A DNA stretch of 64,000 nt from Flavobacteriales bacterium (GTDB taxonomy: Bacteria; Bacteroidota; Bacteroidia; Flavobacteriales_F; PHOS-HE28): positions 1-64,000 of the forward strand of contig JADJDP010000046.1 in the NCBI GenBank assembly GCA_016702645.1, read 5' to 3'. Each line of letters starts with the position of its first letter. The stretch's first letter is position 1. Below, one piece after another: positions 8,620 through 17,390 of the stretch. The notes beneath the pieces are model-generated. The model ran no database searches, had not been told where the DNA came from, and worked only from the letters and a program-made list of their open reading frames with translations. The position numbers and the translations under genes were made by a program.

Positions 8620-9867
8620 TCAGCGGAGAACCAGCTTCCGCGTCACTTCGCCTTCACGGTGTACCACGCGCAAAAGACAGATGCCCTCCACCCCATCAAG
8701 GGAGATCGTGTTCAAAGATCCCGGTTGCAAGCGACCTGTTTCGAGGAGGCCACCGCGGGCATCGAACAATTGGAAGTGCGGATCATTGAAAGGAACGCTT
8801 CGCAGATCGACCATCAACCCGGTAGGCAGGGGCCAAGCATTCCACCTTTCGCCTTCACGCTCCTCCAGACCCGTGGCACCCTCGATCATGAAGTCCGTTG
8901 GCACCGATGCGTAGTACGGGGACAGTGCCACCACACGCAGTTTGTATCCCGCACCGGGCAATGTGCCTGCCGGGATGGAACACGGGATGGTACCGGAGGA
9001 AGAAAAACTGGTGAAGGTGCCGATCGTGGTCGGTGCGGCGAAACTGCCCGCGGGATCGGAAAGCTCCACCGCGAAGTCGGTGGCCTCAACCGGGATCCCG
9101 CCCGTGTTGTAGTCCACCGCGAGCGCGAACGCCTCCGCTGCGCTCACCGTGGCCGATACTACTTGCGGTGTGCAATAGAGGTTGTAGATGAGCGCGAGAT
9201 CATCGTACCACACTTGTGTGCCCACCGAGCTTCCGGCGCTATCGCCTGCCGTGAGGATGAGCAGGATCCATTCGGGTTGGCTGTTGTTCAGGTACTGGAA
9301 GGGTGCGGAGAAGCGCGTCCATTCCGTGACCTGCGCGTAGGGTCCTTTCCACGATGCGCCAGCGACATAGTTACCCTCCGTTCCGAAAGCGGGCAGCCTT
9401 CCATCATCCACATGCAGCAGCGCTCCCACGTTGGGCCGGTCACCGGTCTCCGGATCGGCCTTGAACCAACCTGCGATGCTGTCCGGCCGGCTGGTCATGG
9501 TGGTGTTCCACTGCGCGTCGTCCTGCACCGTGAACATGTAGCTGTTCTCCACGGCAAGTTCGGCGTGAACGCGACCGTTGGTGAGCAGTCCGTTCGCATC
9601 ACCAGCAACGGAAGACACGGTCCGCAAATTCACCGAGTAGCTCCCGGTATGGGCATCGGTGCTGCGCCAGCAGAGTTGGGGGACCAAGGCATTGATGAAA
9701 GCGCCACCATCAGAGGTCTTCAAGGAGCTCCAGTCGGTCGGTTCCTGCGAAGCCTGCCCGACGTTGGTCCAAGCCTCATAGGACGGGTTGTCCAACTGGG
9801 GTTGCGCCACACTATGGAGGTGGCTCAGGACAAGGGCGAACACAAGGAAAAGGCGGGTGGTTTGCAT
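8620..9867 (-). CDS. Secreted PCMD-like protein with type IX (type A) sorting end
   Basis: 415 residues from the ATG at 9867; the signal peptide MQTTRLFLVFALVLSHLHSVAQ decides the start over an upstream GTG. The mature protein opens with the LDNPSYEAW pattern and contains WYDDLALIY, both typical of putative carbohydrate-metabolism-domain (PCMD-like) beta-sandwich proteins of Bacteroidota. The end has a short beta-rich module finishing EVTRKLVLR, which resembles a type A type IX secretion C-terminal signal. It is expected to be exported to the cell surface or medium. It is divergent from the TonB receptor gene, with about 190 bases between them. Its substrate is unknown. Confidence 0.7.
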   Translation of the reverse strand: MQTTRLFLVFALVLSHLHSVAQPQLDNPSYEAWTNVGQASQEPTDWSSLKTSDGGAFINALVPQLCWRSTDAHTGSYSVNLRTVSSVAGDANGLLTNGRVHAELAVENSYMFTVQDDAQWNTTMTSRPDSIAGWFKADPETGDRPNVGALLHVDDGRLPAFGTEGNYVAGASWKGPYAQVTEWTRFSAPFQYLNNSQPEWILLILTAGDSAGSSVGTQVWYDDLALIYNLYCTPQVVSATVSAAEAFALAVDYNTGGIPVEATDFAVELSDPAGSFAAPTTIGTFTSFSSSGTIPCSIPAGTLPGAGYKLRVVALSPYYASVPTDFMIEGATGLEEREGERWNAWPLPTGLMVDLRSVPFNDPHFQLFDARGGLLETGRLQPGSLNTISLDGVEGICLLRVVHREGEVTRKLVLR

Positions 9868-9933
9868 GAAGGTGGCGAATACCAATGGTCAACAAACCCA
9901 CCGCTCGTTCGGTTCATTGGTGAGCATCCCATG

Positions 9934-10003
9934 TTAAGGGGAGGTTAATCGGCTTCATCTTACACTAACGGATCCTTAACACCGCCTACAGCACTGGGTA
10001 ACA
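9934..10003 (+). promoter_or_regulatory. Candidate response-regulator boxes, 11-bp-phased TTAA half-sites
   Basis: Two pairs of 7-base direct repeats separated by 4 bases lie upstream of the TonB receptor: TTAAGGG-gagg-TTAATCG (9934-9951) and CTAACGG-atcc-TTAACAC (9965-9982). A further GTAAC half-site sits 22 bases after the last one (around 9998). The 7-4-7 layout with 11-base period is the architecture of PhoB/OmpR-family sites. A weak -7-like element (GACTTTTG) follows at 10013-10020. The regulator identity is inference. Confidence 0.45.
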
Positions 10004-10055
10004 GGCCACCGGGACTTTTGCACCGCGAAGCATGACAACATGGTTCGCTTATGCG

Positions 10056-12866
10056 ATGTACCGGAACCTGATCACCTTTCTTCTCCTTGTTCCCTCATTG
10101 GGTGCCTTCTCACAGAAGGGCACCGTGAGCGGCGTCATCACGGCCGAAGAGGCGGGCGTAGTGCAGCCCATGCCCTTTGTGAACGTGGTGATCAAAGGCA
10201 CCACCATCGGTGCCAGCACCGATCTCGACGGCAAATACACCTTCATGGCGGAACCGGGCACCTACGCGGTGGCCGTGAGCTTCGTAGGCTATGATGCCAT
10301 GGAGCGCACCGTGACGGTGAACGCCGGGCAGACGACCAGCGTGGACATGGAACTCAAGGCCCAAGTGGTGGAGATGAAGGGTCTGGACGTGGTGACCACA
10401 CGCCGCACCGAGACCGAAACCGCCGTGGTGTTGGAAACGCGCAATAGCGAACAGGTGGTGAACGGCGTTGGCCGCGAGCAGATCAGCAAAGGACAGGACC
10501 GCACGGCCGGTGATGTGGTGAAGCGCATTCCCGGTGTGACCATGGTGGGCGATCGCTTCATCATGATCCGCGGCCTGGCCGATCGCTACAACACGGTGAT
10601 GTTGAACGATGTGCTTGCACCCAGCTTGGAACCGGACAAGCGCGCCTTCAGCTTCGACATCCTGCCCAGCGGCGCATTGGATCGCGTGATGATCCACAAG
10701 ACGGGTGCTGCGGAGCTGCCCGGTGAGTTCGCTGGCGGCGTCATCAAGCTCTACACGGTGAACGTGCCGAGCGAGAACCAGACCCGCATCGACTACAGCG
10801 GCTCCTTCCGTGTGGGCACCACTTTCAACGACTTCCTGAGCAGCCAACGCAGCAGCACCGATGCCTTCGGCTTCGACGATGGTTTGCGCCAACTACCGGT
10901 GAGCTTCCCCAGCAACCTCGCCACTTCACCCGCCGCACGCGTGGATGCCGCAGGCCGTTCGCTCGCCAACAATTGGGCGCCCCAACAGAGCACCGCATTG
11001 CCCGATCAGCGCTTGAACATCCTACTTGCGCGTCGCTTCGGGAAGCAGGGAGCGCATACCACCGGGGGCAACGTCACCACCATCAGCTACAGCAACACGC
11101 GCCTCGCATACACGGCCAAGAACTACAACTACAACGCGTACGATCCGAACACCGGTCAAAGCGACAGCATCTACAATTACAGCGACAACGAGAACATCGC
11201 GCAGTCCCGGGTCAGTGCATTGAGCAACTTCAGCATGCTCATCGGTTCGCGCACCAAACTGGAATTCCGCAACCTCTTCACCCAGCAGGGTACCGATCAA
11301 ACAACGCTGCGCACCGGCCGCGACATCGAAGGCGGCTTCGAAGTGAAGAACTACGCTTTCCGCTACCAGCAGCGTACCATCTACAGCGGCCAATTGCATG
11401 GTAGCCATGACCTGAAGCCCGATGTGAGCACAGTGAGTTGGACCGCTGGTTACGGTCTCGCACTTACCAAAGAACCCGACTTCCGCCGTGTACGCACCGT
11501 GCGCGATCTGAACGGAGGCGATGCGAACGCGCCTTTCCAAGTGGTGATCCCCCCCGGAGCAACAACCCTGGACGCAGGCCGCTTCTTCAGCGAAAGCGAT
11601 GAGCGCGTGATCACCGGCAAAGTGGACTACGAGCATCGCATCACCCGAGAGAACAGCGCGATCAAACTGCGCACCGGTGTGTACACCGAAATGAAGGACC
11701 GCACCTTCGATGCACGCTGGATGAGCTACCGCCGCGCGAGCAGCGACAACTTCGACCAGAGCCTCGTGTACCAAGGCCTGGAGGACATCTTCAGCGCACA
11801 GAACATCAACACGACCACGGGTTTCAAGCTGGAAGAAGGCACCAACCCGAGCGATCGCTACACCGCATCGAACACCTTGTTCGCCGGTTATGCAGGTGGC
11901 ACCATCACGCTGGCGAAGATCACGACCATCAGCGGGGGTGTGCGCGCCGAGCACAACACCCAACAGTTGAACAGCCAGACCTTCGGCGGTCGTCGCATCA
12001 CGGTGGACAACCCAGTGTTGAGCATCCTTCCTTCGATCAATGCATCCCGCGCACTGAGCGAAAAGGCGCAAGTCCGCGTTGCATGGTCCACCACGGTGAA
12101 CCGTCCGGAGTTCCGTGAACTGGCCCCCTTCGCCTTCTATGACTTCAGCTTCAACAACGTGCTGCGCGGCAACGACAGCCTGCAAGTGGCCACCATCCAG
12201 AACGTGGATGCGCGCTACGAGTTCTATCCATCGGCTTCGGAGCTGATCAGCTTCGGTTTGTTCTACAAGCACTTCAGCAACCCCATCGAGATGTTCTTCC
12301 TGCCCGGTGCTGGCAGCGGTGGCACGCGGAACTTCACCTATGGCAATGCACAGGAAGCGCGCAGCATGGGTGCCGAAGTGGAACTGCGTCGCTCCTTGAA
12401 CACGGTCTTCACCGAAGGCTACCTGAGCCACCTCGGCGTCACCTTCAACGCCGCGTACATCCTTACCGAAGTGCGCTTGGGCGACCAAGCGAAAGGCCAG
12501 GCACAGCAGCGTCCGCTCATGGGCCAGTCGCCCTACATCGTGAACGCGGGCCTCTACTGGCAGGACACCGATCGCAAGCTTCAGTACAGCTTGCTCTACA
12601 ACGTCATCGGCCCCCGCCTCTTCGCCGTGGGCACCTACGGAACACCGGATATCTACGAGATGCCCCGCAACGTGCTCGACCTCGCGGTGACCAAGGGCTT
12701 GGGCAAGCGTTTCGAAGTGAAGCTCGCTGCACAGGATATCCTCAACAACCGTGTGCGCCTGATCCAGGATGCGAACGACGATGGCACCGTGAACGGGAAG
12801 GACCAGGAGATCACGAGCTACCGTCGAGGTGCCTACTTCACCATCGGGGTGGGCATGCGTTTTTGA
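10056..12866 (+). CDS. TonB-dependent outer-membrane receptor with carboxypeptidase-like N-domain
   Basis: 936 residues from ATG 10056, chosen because MYRNLITFLLLVPSLGAFSQ forms a clean signal peptide; an ATG eight codons upstream is possible. Residues 20-110 form a CarboxypepD_reg-like beta-sandwich (STDLDGKYTFMAEPGTYAV). The plug domain follows (DVVKRIPGVTMVGDRFIMIRG, then GEFAGGVIKLYT), and the rest is a beta-barrel ending in an aromatic terminal strand (AYFTIGVGMRF). It imports an unknown ligand across the outer membrane using TonB energy. A terminator follows, then a beta-helix surface lipoprotein with a similar upstream box, so the two probably act together under shared control. Confidence 0.88.
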   Translation: MYRNLITFLLLVPSLGAFSQKGTVSGVITAEEAGVVQPMPFVNVVIKGTTIGASTDLDGKYTFMAEPGTYAVAVSFVGYDAMERTVTVNAGQTTSVDMELKAQVVEMKGLDVVTTRRTETETAVVLETRNSEQVVNGVGREQISKGQDRTAGDVVKRIPGVTMVGDRFIMIRGLADRYNTVMLNDVLAPSLEPDKRAFSFDILPSGALDRVMIHKTGAAELPGEFAGGVIKLYTVNVPSENQTRIDYSGSFRVGTTFNDFLSSQRSSTDAFGFDDGLRQLPVSFPSNLATSPAARVDAAGRSLANNWAPQQSTALPDQRLNILLARRFGKQGAHTTGGNVTTISYSNTRLAYTAKNYNYNAYDPNTGQSDSIYNYSDNENIAQSRVSALSNFSMLIGSRTKLEFRNLFTQQGTDQTTLRTGRDIEGGFEVKNYAFRYQQRTIYSGQLHGSHDLKPDVSTVSWTAGYGLALTKEPDFRRVRTVRDLNGGDANAPFQVVIPPGATTLDAGRFFSESDERVITGKVDYEHRITRENSAIKLRTGVYTEMKDRTFDARWMSYRRASSDNFDQSLVYQGLEDIFSAQNINTTTGFKLEEGTNPSDRYTASNTLFAGYAGGTITLAKITTISGGVRAEHNTQQLNSQTFGGRRITVDNPVLSILPSINASRALSEKAQVRVAWSTTVNRPEFRELAPFAFYDFSFNNVLRGNDSLQVATIQNVDARYEFYPSASELISFGLFYKHFSNPIEMFFLPGAGSGGTRNFTYGNAQEARSMGAEVELRRSLNTVFTEGYLSHLGVTFNAAYILTEVRLGDQAKGQAQQRPLMGQSPYIVNAGLYWQDTDRKLQYSLLYNVIGPRLFAVGTYGTPDIYEMPRNVLDLAVTKGLGKRFEVKLAAQDILNNRVRLIQDANDDGTVNGKDQEITSYRRGAYFTIGVGMRF

Positions 12867-12884
12867 ACGGCCGTTCCTCGACCA

Positions 12885-12911
12885 GAGAGCCCTACGTGAT
12901 GGGGCTTTCTC
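12885..12911 (+). terminator. Hairpin after TonB receptor gene
   Basis: GAGAGCCC pairs imperfectly with GGGCTTTCTC around a loop, 18 bases after the receptor stop and before the next regulatory box. The U-tract is short, so termination may be partial. Confidence 0.5.
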
Positions 12912-12921
12912 GTTGAAGCAC

Positions 12922-12939
12922 TTAACGGAACCTTAAGAC
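12922..12939 (+). promoter_or_regulatory. Candidate response-regulator box (TTAACGG-N4-TTAAGAC)
   Basis: This is the same 7-4-7 direct-repeat layout with 11-base period as the sites before the TonB receptor, placed about 85 bases upstream of the beta-helix lipoprotein start. A weaker GGTAAG half-site follows 21 bases later. Confidence 0.45.
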
Positions 12940-13023
12940 GGGGCCACACAACGGTAAGATCCAGTGGACGCACAGCTAACAACATCGCGGTCCCTTTGGG
13001 GCATCAAAAAACAACACGAAAAG

Positions 13024-14428
13024 ATGCGCTCCCTGAAGAACCACACCGCCATGCTATTAGCATTCGGCGTCATCGCTGTGGCCATGCCTGCTTGCAAGAA
13101 AAAGGAAGGCTGCACGGACCCCACGGCCAGCAACTACGACCCCGATGCGGACAAGGATTGTTGCTGCGAATACGTCACACCCACGAGCAATATCATCGAG
13201 GTGCAAGGCAGTATCACGAGCAACACGAACTGGACCAACGGCAATAAGTACCTGCTCAAGGGTTTCGTCTATGTGGAGGACGGCGTTACTCTTTCCATCC
13301 AGGAAGGCACCATCATCAAAGGCGACAAGCCGACGAAAGGATCGCTCATCATCAAGCGTGGTGGAAAGATCCTGGCCAACGGTACCGCCAACCAGCCGAT
13401 CGTGTTCACCAGCAACCAAACCGCTGGTTCACGAGATCGCGGGGACTGGGGCGGCATCATCATCTGCGGTCGCGCACCGCACAACCAGCCCAGCGACCCC
13501 ACGATCGAGGGCGGTCCAGATGCGATCTACGGCGGTAGCGACCCCGATGACAACAGCGGTATCCTGCGCTACGTCCGCATCGAGTTCAGCGGCATCCCCT
13601 TCCAGCCCAACCAGGAGATCAACGGCCTGACCCTTGGGCGGCGTTGGTAGTGGCACCACCATCGACCACATCCAGGTGAGCTATTGCGGTGACGACAGCT
13701 ACGAGTGGTTCGGCGGGAACGTGAACGCGAAATACCTCATCGCACACCGCGGCCTCGACGATGACTTCGATCAGGACTTCGGCTGGCAGGGACATGTGCA
13801 GTACGCAGTTTCACTTCGCGACCCGAACTACGCCGATGCCAGCGGAAGCAATGGCTTCGAGTGCGACAACGACGCAGCCGGTAATTCCGCCGCCCCATAC
13901 TCGCAGGGTACATGGAGCAACGTGACGGTCCTTGGTCCGCTCACCGTTTCGAGCACCATCAGCGATCTGTACAAGCGTGGCGCGCACCTGCGCCGCAACA
14001 CGCAGACCCGTGTCTACAACAGCGTTTTCGCTGGTTATCCAACCGGTCTTCTGATCGATGGAGGCACCACCGAAACCAACGCCACCAACAACGATCTGCA
14101 GTTCCGCAATTCGATCCTCGCAGGCATCAGCACCACACCGCTCGCCGTTGCAAGCGGCAGCACTTGGGATATCACCACCTGGTTCAACACAGCCGGCTGG
14201 AACAACACCATCCTCGCCAACAACAGCGAATTGGGTATCGCACTGCCTACCATCCTGACAGCACCCCAACTGCGTCCTGAAACCGGTAGCCCGCTCTTTA
14301 CCGGCGCAGCCTTCACCGGCCCCCTTGCTGACAGCTTCTATGAGCCAGTGACCTTCCGCGGTGCGTTCGGCAGCACCGACTGGACCTCTGGCTGGGCCAA
14401 CTGGGATCCACAGAACACAGCCTACTGA
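13024..14428 (+). CDS. Surface beta-helix lipoprotein (one frameshift)
   Basis: The start MRSLKNHTAMLLAFGVIAVA with a Cys after MPA gives a lipoprotein signal. The mature end has the Cys-rich, Asp-rich CTDPTASNYDPDADKDC motif seen in many Bacteroidota surface proteins. A long parallel beta-helix-like region follows (GVTLSIQEGTIIKGDK, GKILANGTANQPIVFTSNQ). Frames switch near 13636-13638; removing one G from GGG restores NGLTLGGVGSGTTIDHIQVSY. The joined product is about 467 residues and ends WANWDPQNTAY. It follows the TonB receptor with a matching upstream box, so it is probably the receptor's surface partner. The ligand is unknown. Confidence 0.75.
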
Positions 14429-14463
14429 GCACGGTACATCGCAAATTGCCCGCTCGGTAACAG

Positions 14464-14489
14464 GAAAGCCCCGCTTCGGCGGGGCTTTC
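14464..14489. terminator. Bidirectional terminator, 11-bp stem with TTCG loop
   Basis: GAAAGCCCCGC-TTCG-GCGGGGCTTTC is a perfect 11-base-pair hairpin between two convergent genes. It is followed by TATTTG on the + strand. Confidence 0.85.
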
Positions 14490-14502
14490 TATTTGCGCCC
14501 GA

Positions 14503-14943
14503 TCAACGAAGCATGCCCAGAACGATCGCGTACCGGATGGCCTTTCCTGCAAGCATGAGCAAGGCGGTGGGCACCCAGCGTGCGCGACCAAGGCCCAAGG
14601 CGATGGCAATGACATCACCAACAAAAGGAAGCCAGCAAAGCAGGGCTGCCCAAGCACCGTAGCGCGAAATACGCCCCTGCCAGCGCAGGACCTTTGCCGG
14701 TTCCGTGCGCAACCAGCGCGCAATACGCGCCGGATCACCAAGTCGGCCCAAACCATAGCTGCTCATGCCTCCGAGCCAATTGCCCGCGCTTGCGACGGCT
14801 AGGAGCACAAGGGTGCCCCACGGTCCGGCTGCGAAAACAGCCAATATCGCCTCTGAGCTGAAAGGCAGGACCGTAGCCGCAAGGAAACAGGCCACGAAAA
14901 GGCCCCACAATCCCAGATCGGCCCAAGCGGGTGCCAGTTCCAT
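14503..14943 (-). CDS. YqaA/DedA-type membrane protein
   Basis: 146 residues, highly hydrophobic, with four to five membrane helices. The N-terminal ...LVACFLAATVLPFSSEAIL and the later GNWLGGMSSYGLGRLG with LLCWLPFVGDVIAIALG match the small YqaA branch of the DedA/SNARE-associated family. The proline-containing LPF and the G-x-G-R region are typical of these putative lipid or ion transporters. The ATG at 14943 is used because it sits 17 bases after a good -7 promoter element; the open frame upstream overlaps the divergent gene and is noise. The exact transported molecule is unknown. Confidence 0.8.
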   Translation of the reverse strand: MELAPAWADLGLWGLFVACFLAATVLPFSSEAILAVFAAGPWGTLVLLAVASAGNWLGGMSSYGLGRLGDPARIARWLRTEPAKVLRWQGRISRYGAWAALLCWLPFVGDVIAIALGLGRARWVPTALLMLAGKAIRYAIVLGMLR

Positions 14944-14960
14944 GCGCGGTGCGAAGGGTC

Positions 14961-14968
14961 CAAAAGTA
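14961..14968 (-). promoter_or_regulatory. Bacteroidota -7 element TACTTTTG
   Basis: On the - strand this matches TAnnTTTG, 17 bases before the YqaA-type gene. The same octamer is found before the TolC-like gene and before haem O synthase. Confidence 0.6.
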
Positions 14969-15021
14969 TCCGGGAGCCTTCGGCATACGTTTTGGCAACC
15001 AAGAGCACCAAACCGAACGCC

Positions 15022-15705
15022 ATGAGAACGTCCTTCACCCTTGCATCCACCTTGGCCGCCAGCCTTGTGGTGGCCCAGCAACAGCCGCGTACCGCCACGG
15101 TGGGTGGTGGCTTGGAGATCGGCATTCCCACGGGTGAGTTCGATGCTACTTGGGGTCGGCAATTGGTGGGCCTGAGCGCGAACATGACCATGCCCATGCG
15201 CCGCCTGCCCTTGAGCTACGGGTTCGACTTTGCCTGGGCCCGCATGGGTAGCGAGTCGCAGGAGGTCATCATCAACGAAGAGAACATCGAAAGCACCACC
15301 GGTGACCTGAGCGTGAAGAGCAACGTGTACGGCTACCACGCCCTTTTGCGCCTTCAGCCTTTCACCGGCAACGTGAGCCCCTACGTCGAAGGCATGGCCG
15401 GAGCGCGCCAGTTCACGACCAACACGGAGATCGAAGTGGATGGCATGGACCAACCCTTGATGGAACAGCGCAACGAGAACCACTTCGTTGGCAGCACCGG
15501 TTGGGCCGCTGGCCTGCAGGTAATGCCAGGCAAGTCGAAGAACTTCTACGTGGAAGGCCGGGTGGAGAGCCTTTCCGGTGGACAGGTGACCTACGTGGAC
15601 CCACGCTCCATTACGGTTTCCCAGGAAGGCGCCGTGAGCTACGGAACGCTCACAAGCGGGACGCGGGTGGTGAACATCACCTTCGGTATCGGTCTGCGAT
15701 TCTGA
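15022..15705 (+). CDS. Small outer-membrane beta-barrel protein
   Basis: 227 residues. A signal peptide (MRTSFTLASTLAASLVVAQQ) sets the start at 15022 instead of an upstream in-frame ATG at 14992. The mature protein alternates polar and hydrophobic residues in strand-like segments, with loops such as NEENIESTTGD, and ends NITFGIGLRF with a C-terminal aromatic as expected for barrel insertion. It resembles the opacity/OmpW-sized barrels common in Bacteroidota. It is monocistronic by position, divergent from the YqaA-type gene. The function is unknown. Confidence 0.75.
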   Translation: MRTSFTLASTLAASLVVAQQQPRTATVGGGLEIGIPTGEFDATWGRQLVGLSANMTMPMRRLPLSYGFDFAWARMGSESQEVIINEENIESTTGDLSVKSNVYGYHALLRLQPFTGNVSPYVEGMAGARQFTTNTEIEVDGMDQPLMEQRNENHFVGSTGWAAGLQVMPGKSKNFYVEGRVESLSGGQVTYVDPRSITVSQEGAVSYGTLTSGTRVVNITFGIGLRF

Positions 15706-15731
15706 TCCGGAAACGCTCGTTGCACTGTTGG

Positions 15732-15749
15732 TAACCTTCGGATAACGGT
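15732..15749 (+). promoter_or_regulatory. Weak 11-bp-phased TAAC pair before purH
   Basis: GTAACCTTCGGATAACGG has TAAC at 15732 and 15743, the same 11-base phase as the boxes at 9965 and 12922, about 85 bases upstream of purH. This single weak pair could be chance. Confidence 0.25.
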
Positions 15750-15829
15750 GCGCTTGGATGTCCGTGCTAGGCTTCGTGCGTGCTGTAAACTTGTGCCCCT
15801 AACGGGGCTTTGGTCCCCGCAAGACCAAA

Positions 15830-17378
15830 TTGGACGGGCAGAAACGCATCCAGAGCGCGCTCATATCGGTGTTCCACAAGGATGGGCTCGAACCCATCGT
15901 CCGCGAACTCGACCGGCTAGGTGTCCACCTCTACAGCACGGGCGGCACGCAGGAATTCATCGAAGGTCTTGGTGTGAAGGTGACGCCGGTGGAGGACCTA
16001 ACGACGTATCCGAGCATCCTGGGCGGCCGTGTGAAAACCTTGCACCCGAAAGTGTTCGGAGGCATCCTCGGCCGTCGTGATCTGGACAGCGATGTGGCGC
16101 AGTTGGAAGAGTACCAGATCCCGCCTCTTGATCTGGTGATCGTGGACCTCTACCCGTTCGAGGCCACCGTGGCGAAAGGCGGCACCGAAGCGGAGATCAT
16201 CGAGAAGATCGATATCGGTGGCATCAGCCTGATCCGCGCAGCGGCGAAGAACCACCGCGACGTGGTGATCGTTGCGGCGCAGACGCAGTACGCTCAATTG
16301 CTCGGGATGCTGAAGGAGCAGAACGGAAGCACCTCGCTTGCACAGCGGAAGACGCTGGCGGCAGCGGCTTTCGGCGTGAGCTCGCACTACGATGGTGCCA
16401 TCCATAACTGGTTCACCCAAGGCACCGGTGACCTGCGCTTGAGCGCTGGTCCTACGCATATCCTTCGTTACGGCGAGAACCCGCACCAAAAGGGCGCTTT
16501 CCATGGTGACCTGCACGGGATGTTCACGCAGTTGAACGGCAAGGAGCTCAGCTACAACAACCTCCTGGACCTGGACGCGGCAGTGGAACTGATCGATGAC
16601 CTGGCCTCTATTTGCAAGGTCACACCGAGCGGTGTCGAGGCCCTTCGCCATCCTGAAGCACAACAACGCCTGCGGTGCGGCCGTTCGCCCAACCGTGAAG
16701 GAAGCATGGGACGCCGCGCTCGCTGCTGACCCGGTAAGTGCTTTCGGCGGAGTGCTCATCACCACGGCACGCATCGACAAGGCCACTGCGGAAGCGATCG
16801 ACAGCATCTTCTTCGAGATCATCGCCGCACCCGGCTACGACGCTGATGCATTGGAGGTACTGAAGAAGAAGAAGAACCGCATGATCCTGGAACGCAAGCC
16901 CGCGGATCGTTCCAAGGTGAAAGTGCGTACAGCTTTGAACGGCGTGCTCACGGAAGATCCGGATGCCTTAGTAGCGAACGCCGCTGCGATGCGCACCGCG
17001 TCGACTAAAGCACCAACCGCCCAGGAGGTGAGCGATATGGTCTTCGCCACGGTCCTCGTGAAGCACACCAAGAGCAACGCGATCGTGCTGGCGAAGAACA
17101 ACCAGGTGCTCGCCAGCGGTACCGGGCAGACCAGTCGTGTGGATGCCCTCGAACAAGCGATCGCAAAGGCGGGCAAGTTCAACTTCGATCTGCACGGGGC
17201 GGTCATGGCCAGCGACGCGTTCTTCCCCTTCCCCGATTGTGTGGAGATCGCAGGCAAGGCAGGCATCACCGCCGTCGTCCACCCAGGCGGCAGCATCCGC
17301 GACCAAGAGAGCATCGACCACTGCAACGCGCATGGCCTGGCCATGTGCATCACCGGCCACCGCCATTTCAAACACTGA
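15830..17378 (+). CDS. purH: Bifunctional AICAR transformylase / IMP cyclohydrolase (one frameshift)
   Basis: It catalyses the last two steps of IMP synthesis. The N-terminal IMP cyclohydrolase (MGS-like fold) region reads SALISVFHKDG, STGGTQEFIE and GGRVKTLHPK. The transformylase part has RYGENPHQKG, the KHNNACG catalytic Lys-His motif, and ends PGGSIRDQESID...CITGHRHFKH, as expected. The frame breaks at 16639-16640; dropping one G of GTCGAGGCCC restores VE-PFAILKHNNACG and a product near 515 residues, the usual length. No ATG lies between the upstream in-frame TAA and the conserved start region, so TTG at 15830 is the likely start. The gene precedes mreB, an arrangement common in Bacteroidota. 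Confidence 0.88.
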
Positions 17379-17390
17379 TAACACCGCTCC

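Noticed and set aside
8512..9948. 478-residue + strand frame opposite the PCMD-like gene
   Set aside because: No motif or signal, Arg/Gly/His-rich, and the opposite strand encodes a protein with a signal peptide and a sorting end.
11022..12488. 488-residue - strand frame inside the TonB receptor gene
   Set aside because: Its translation is rich in His, Val and Ala with no domain pattern, and it lies wholly under a receptor with plug and barrel motifs. Shadow frame.
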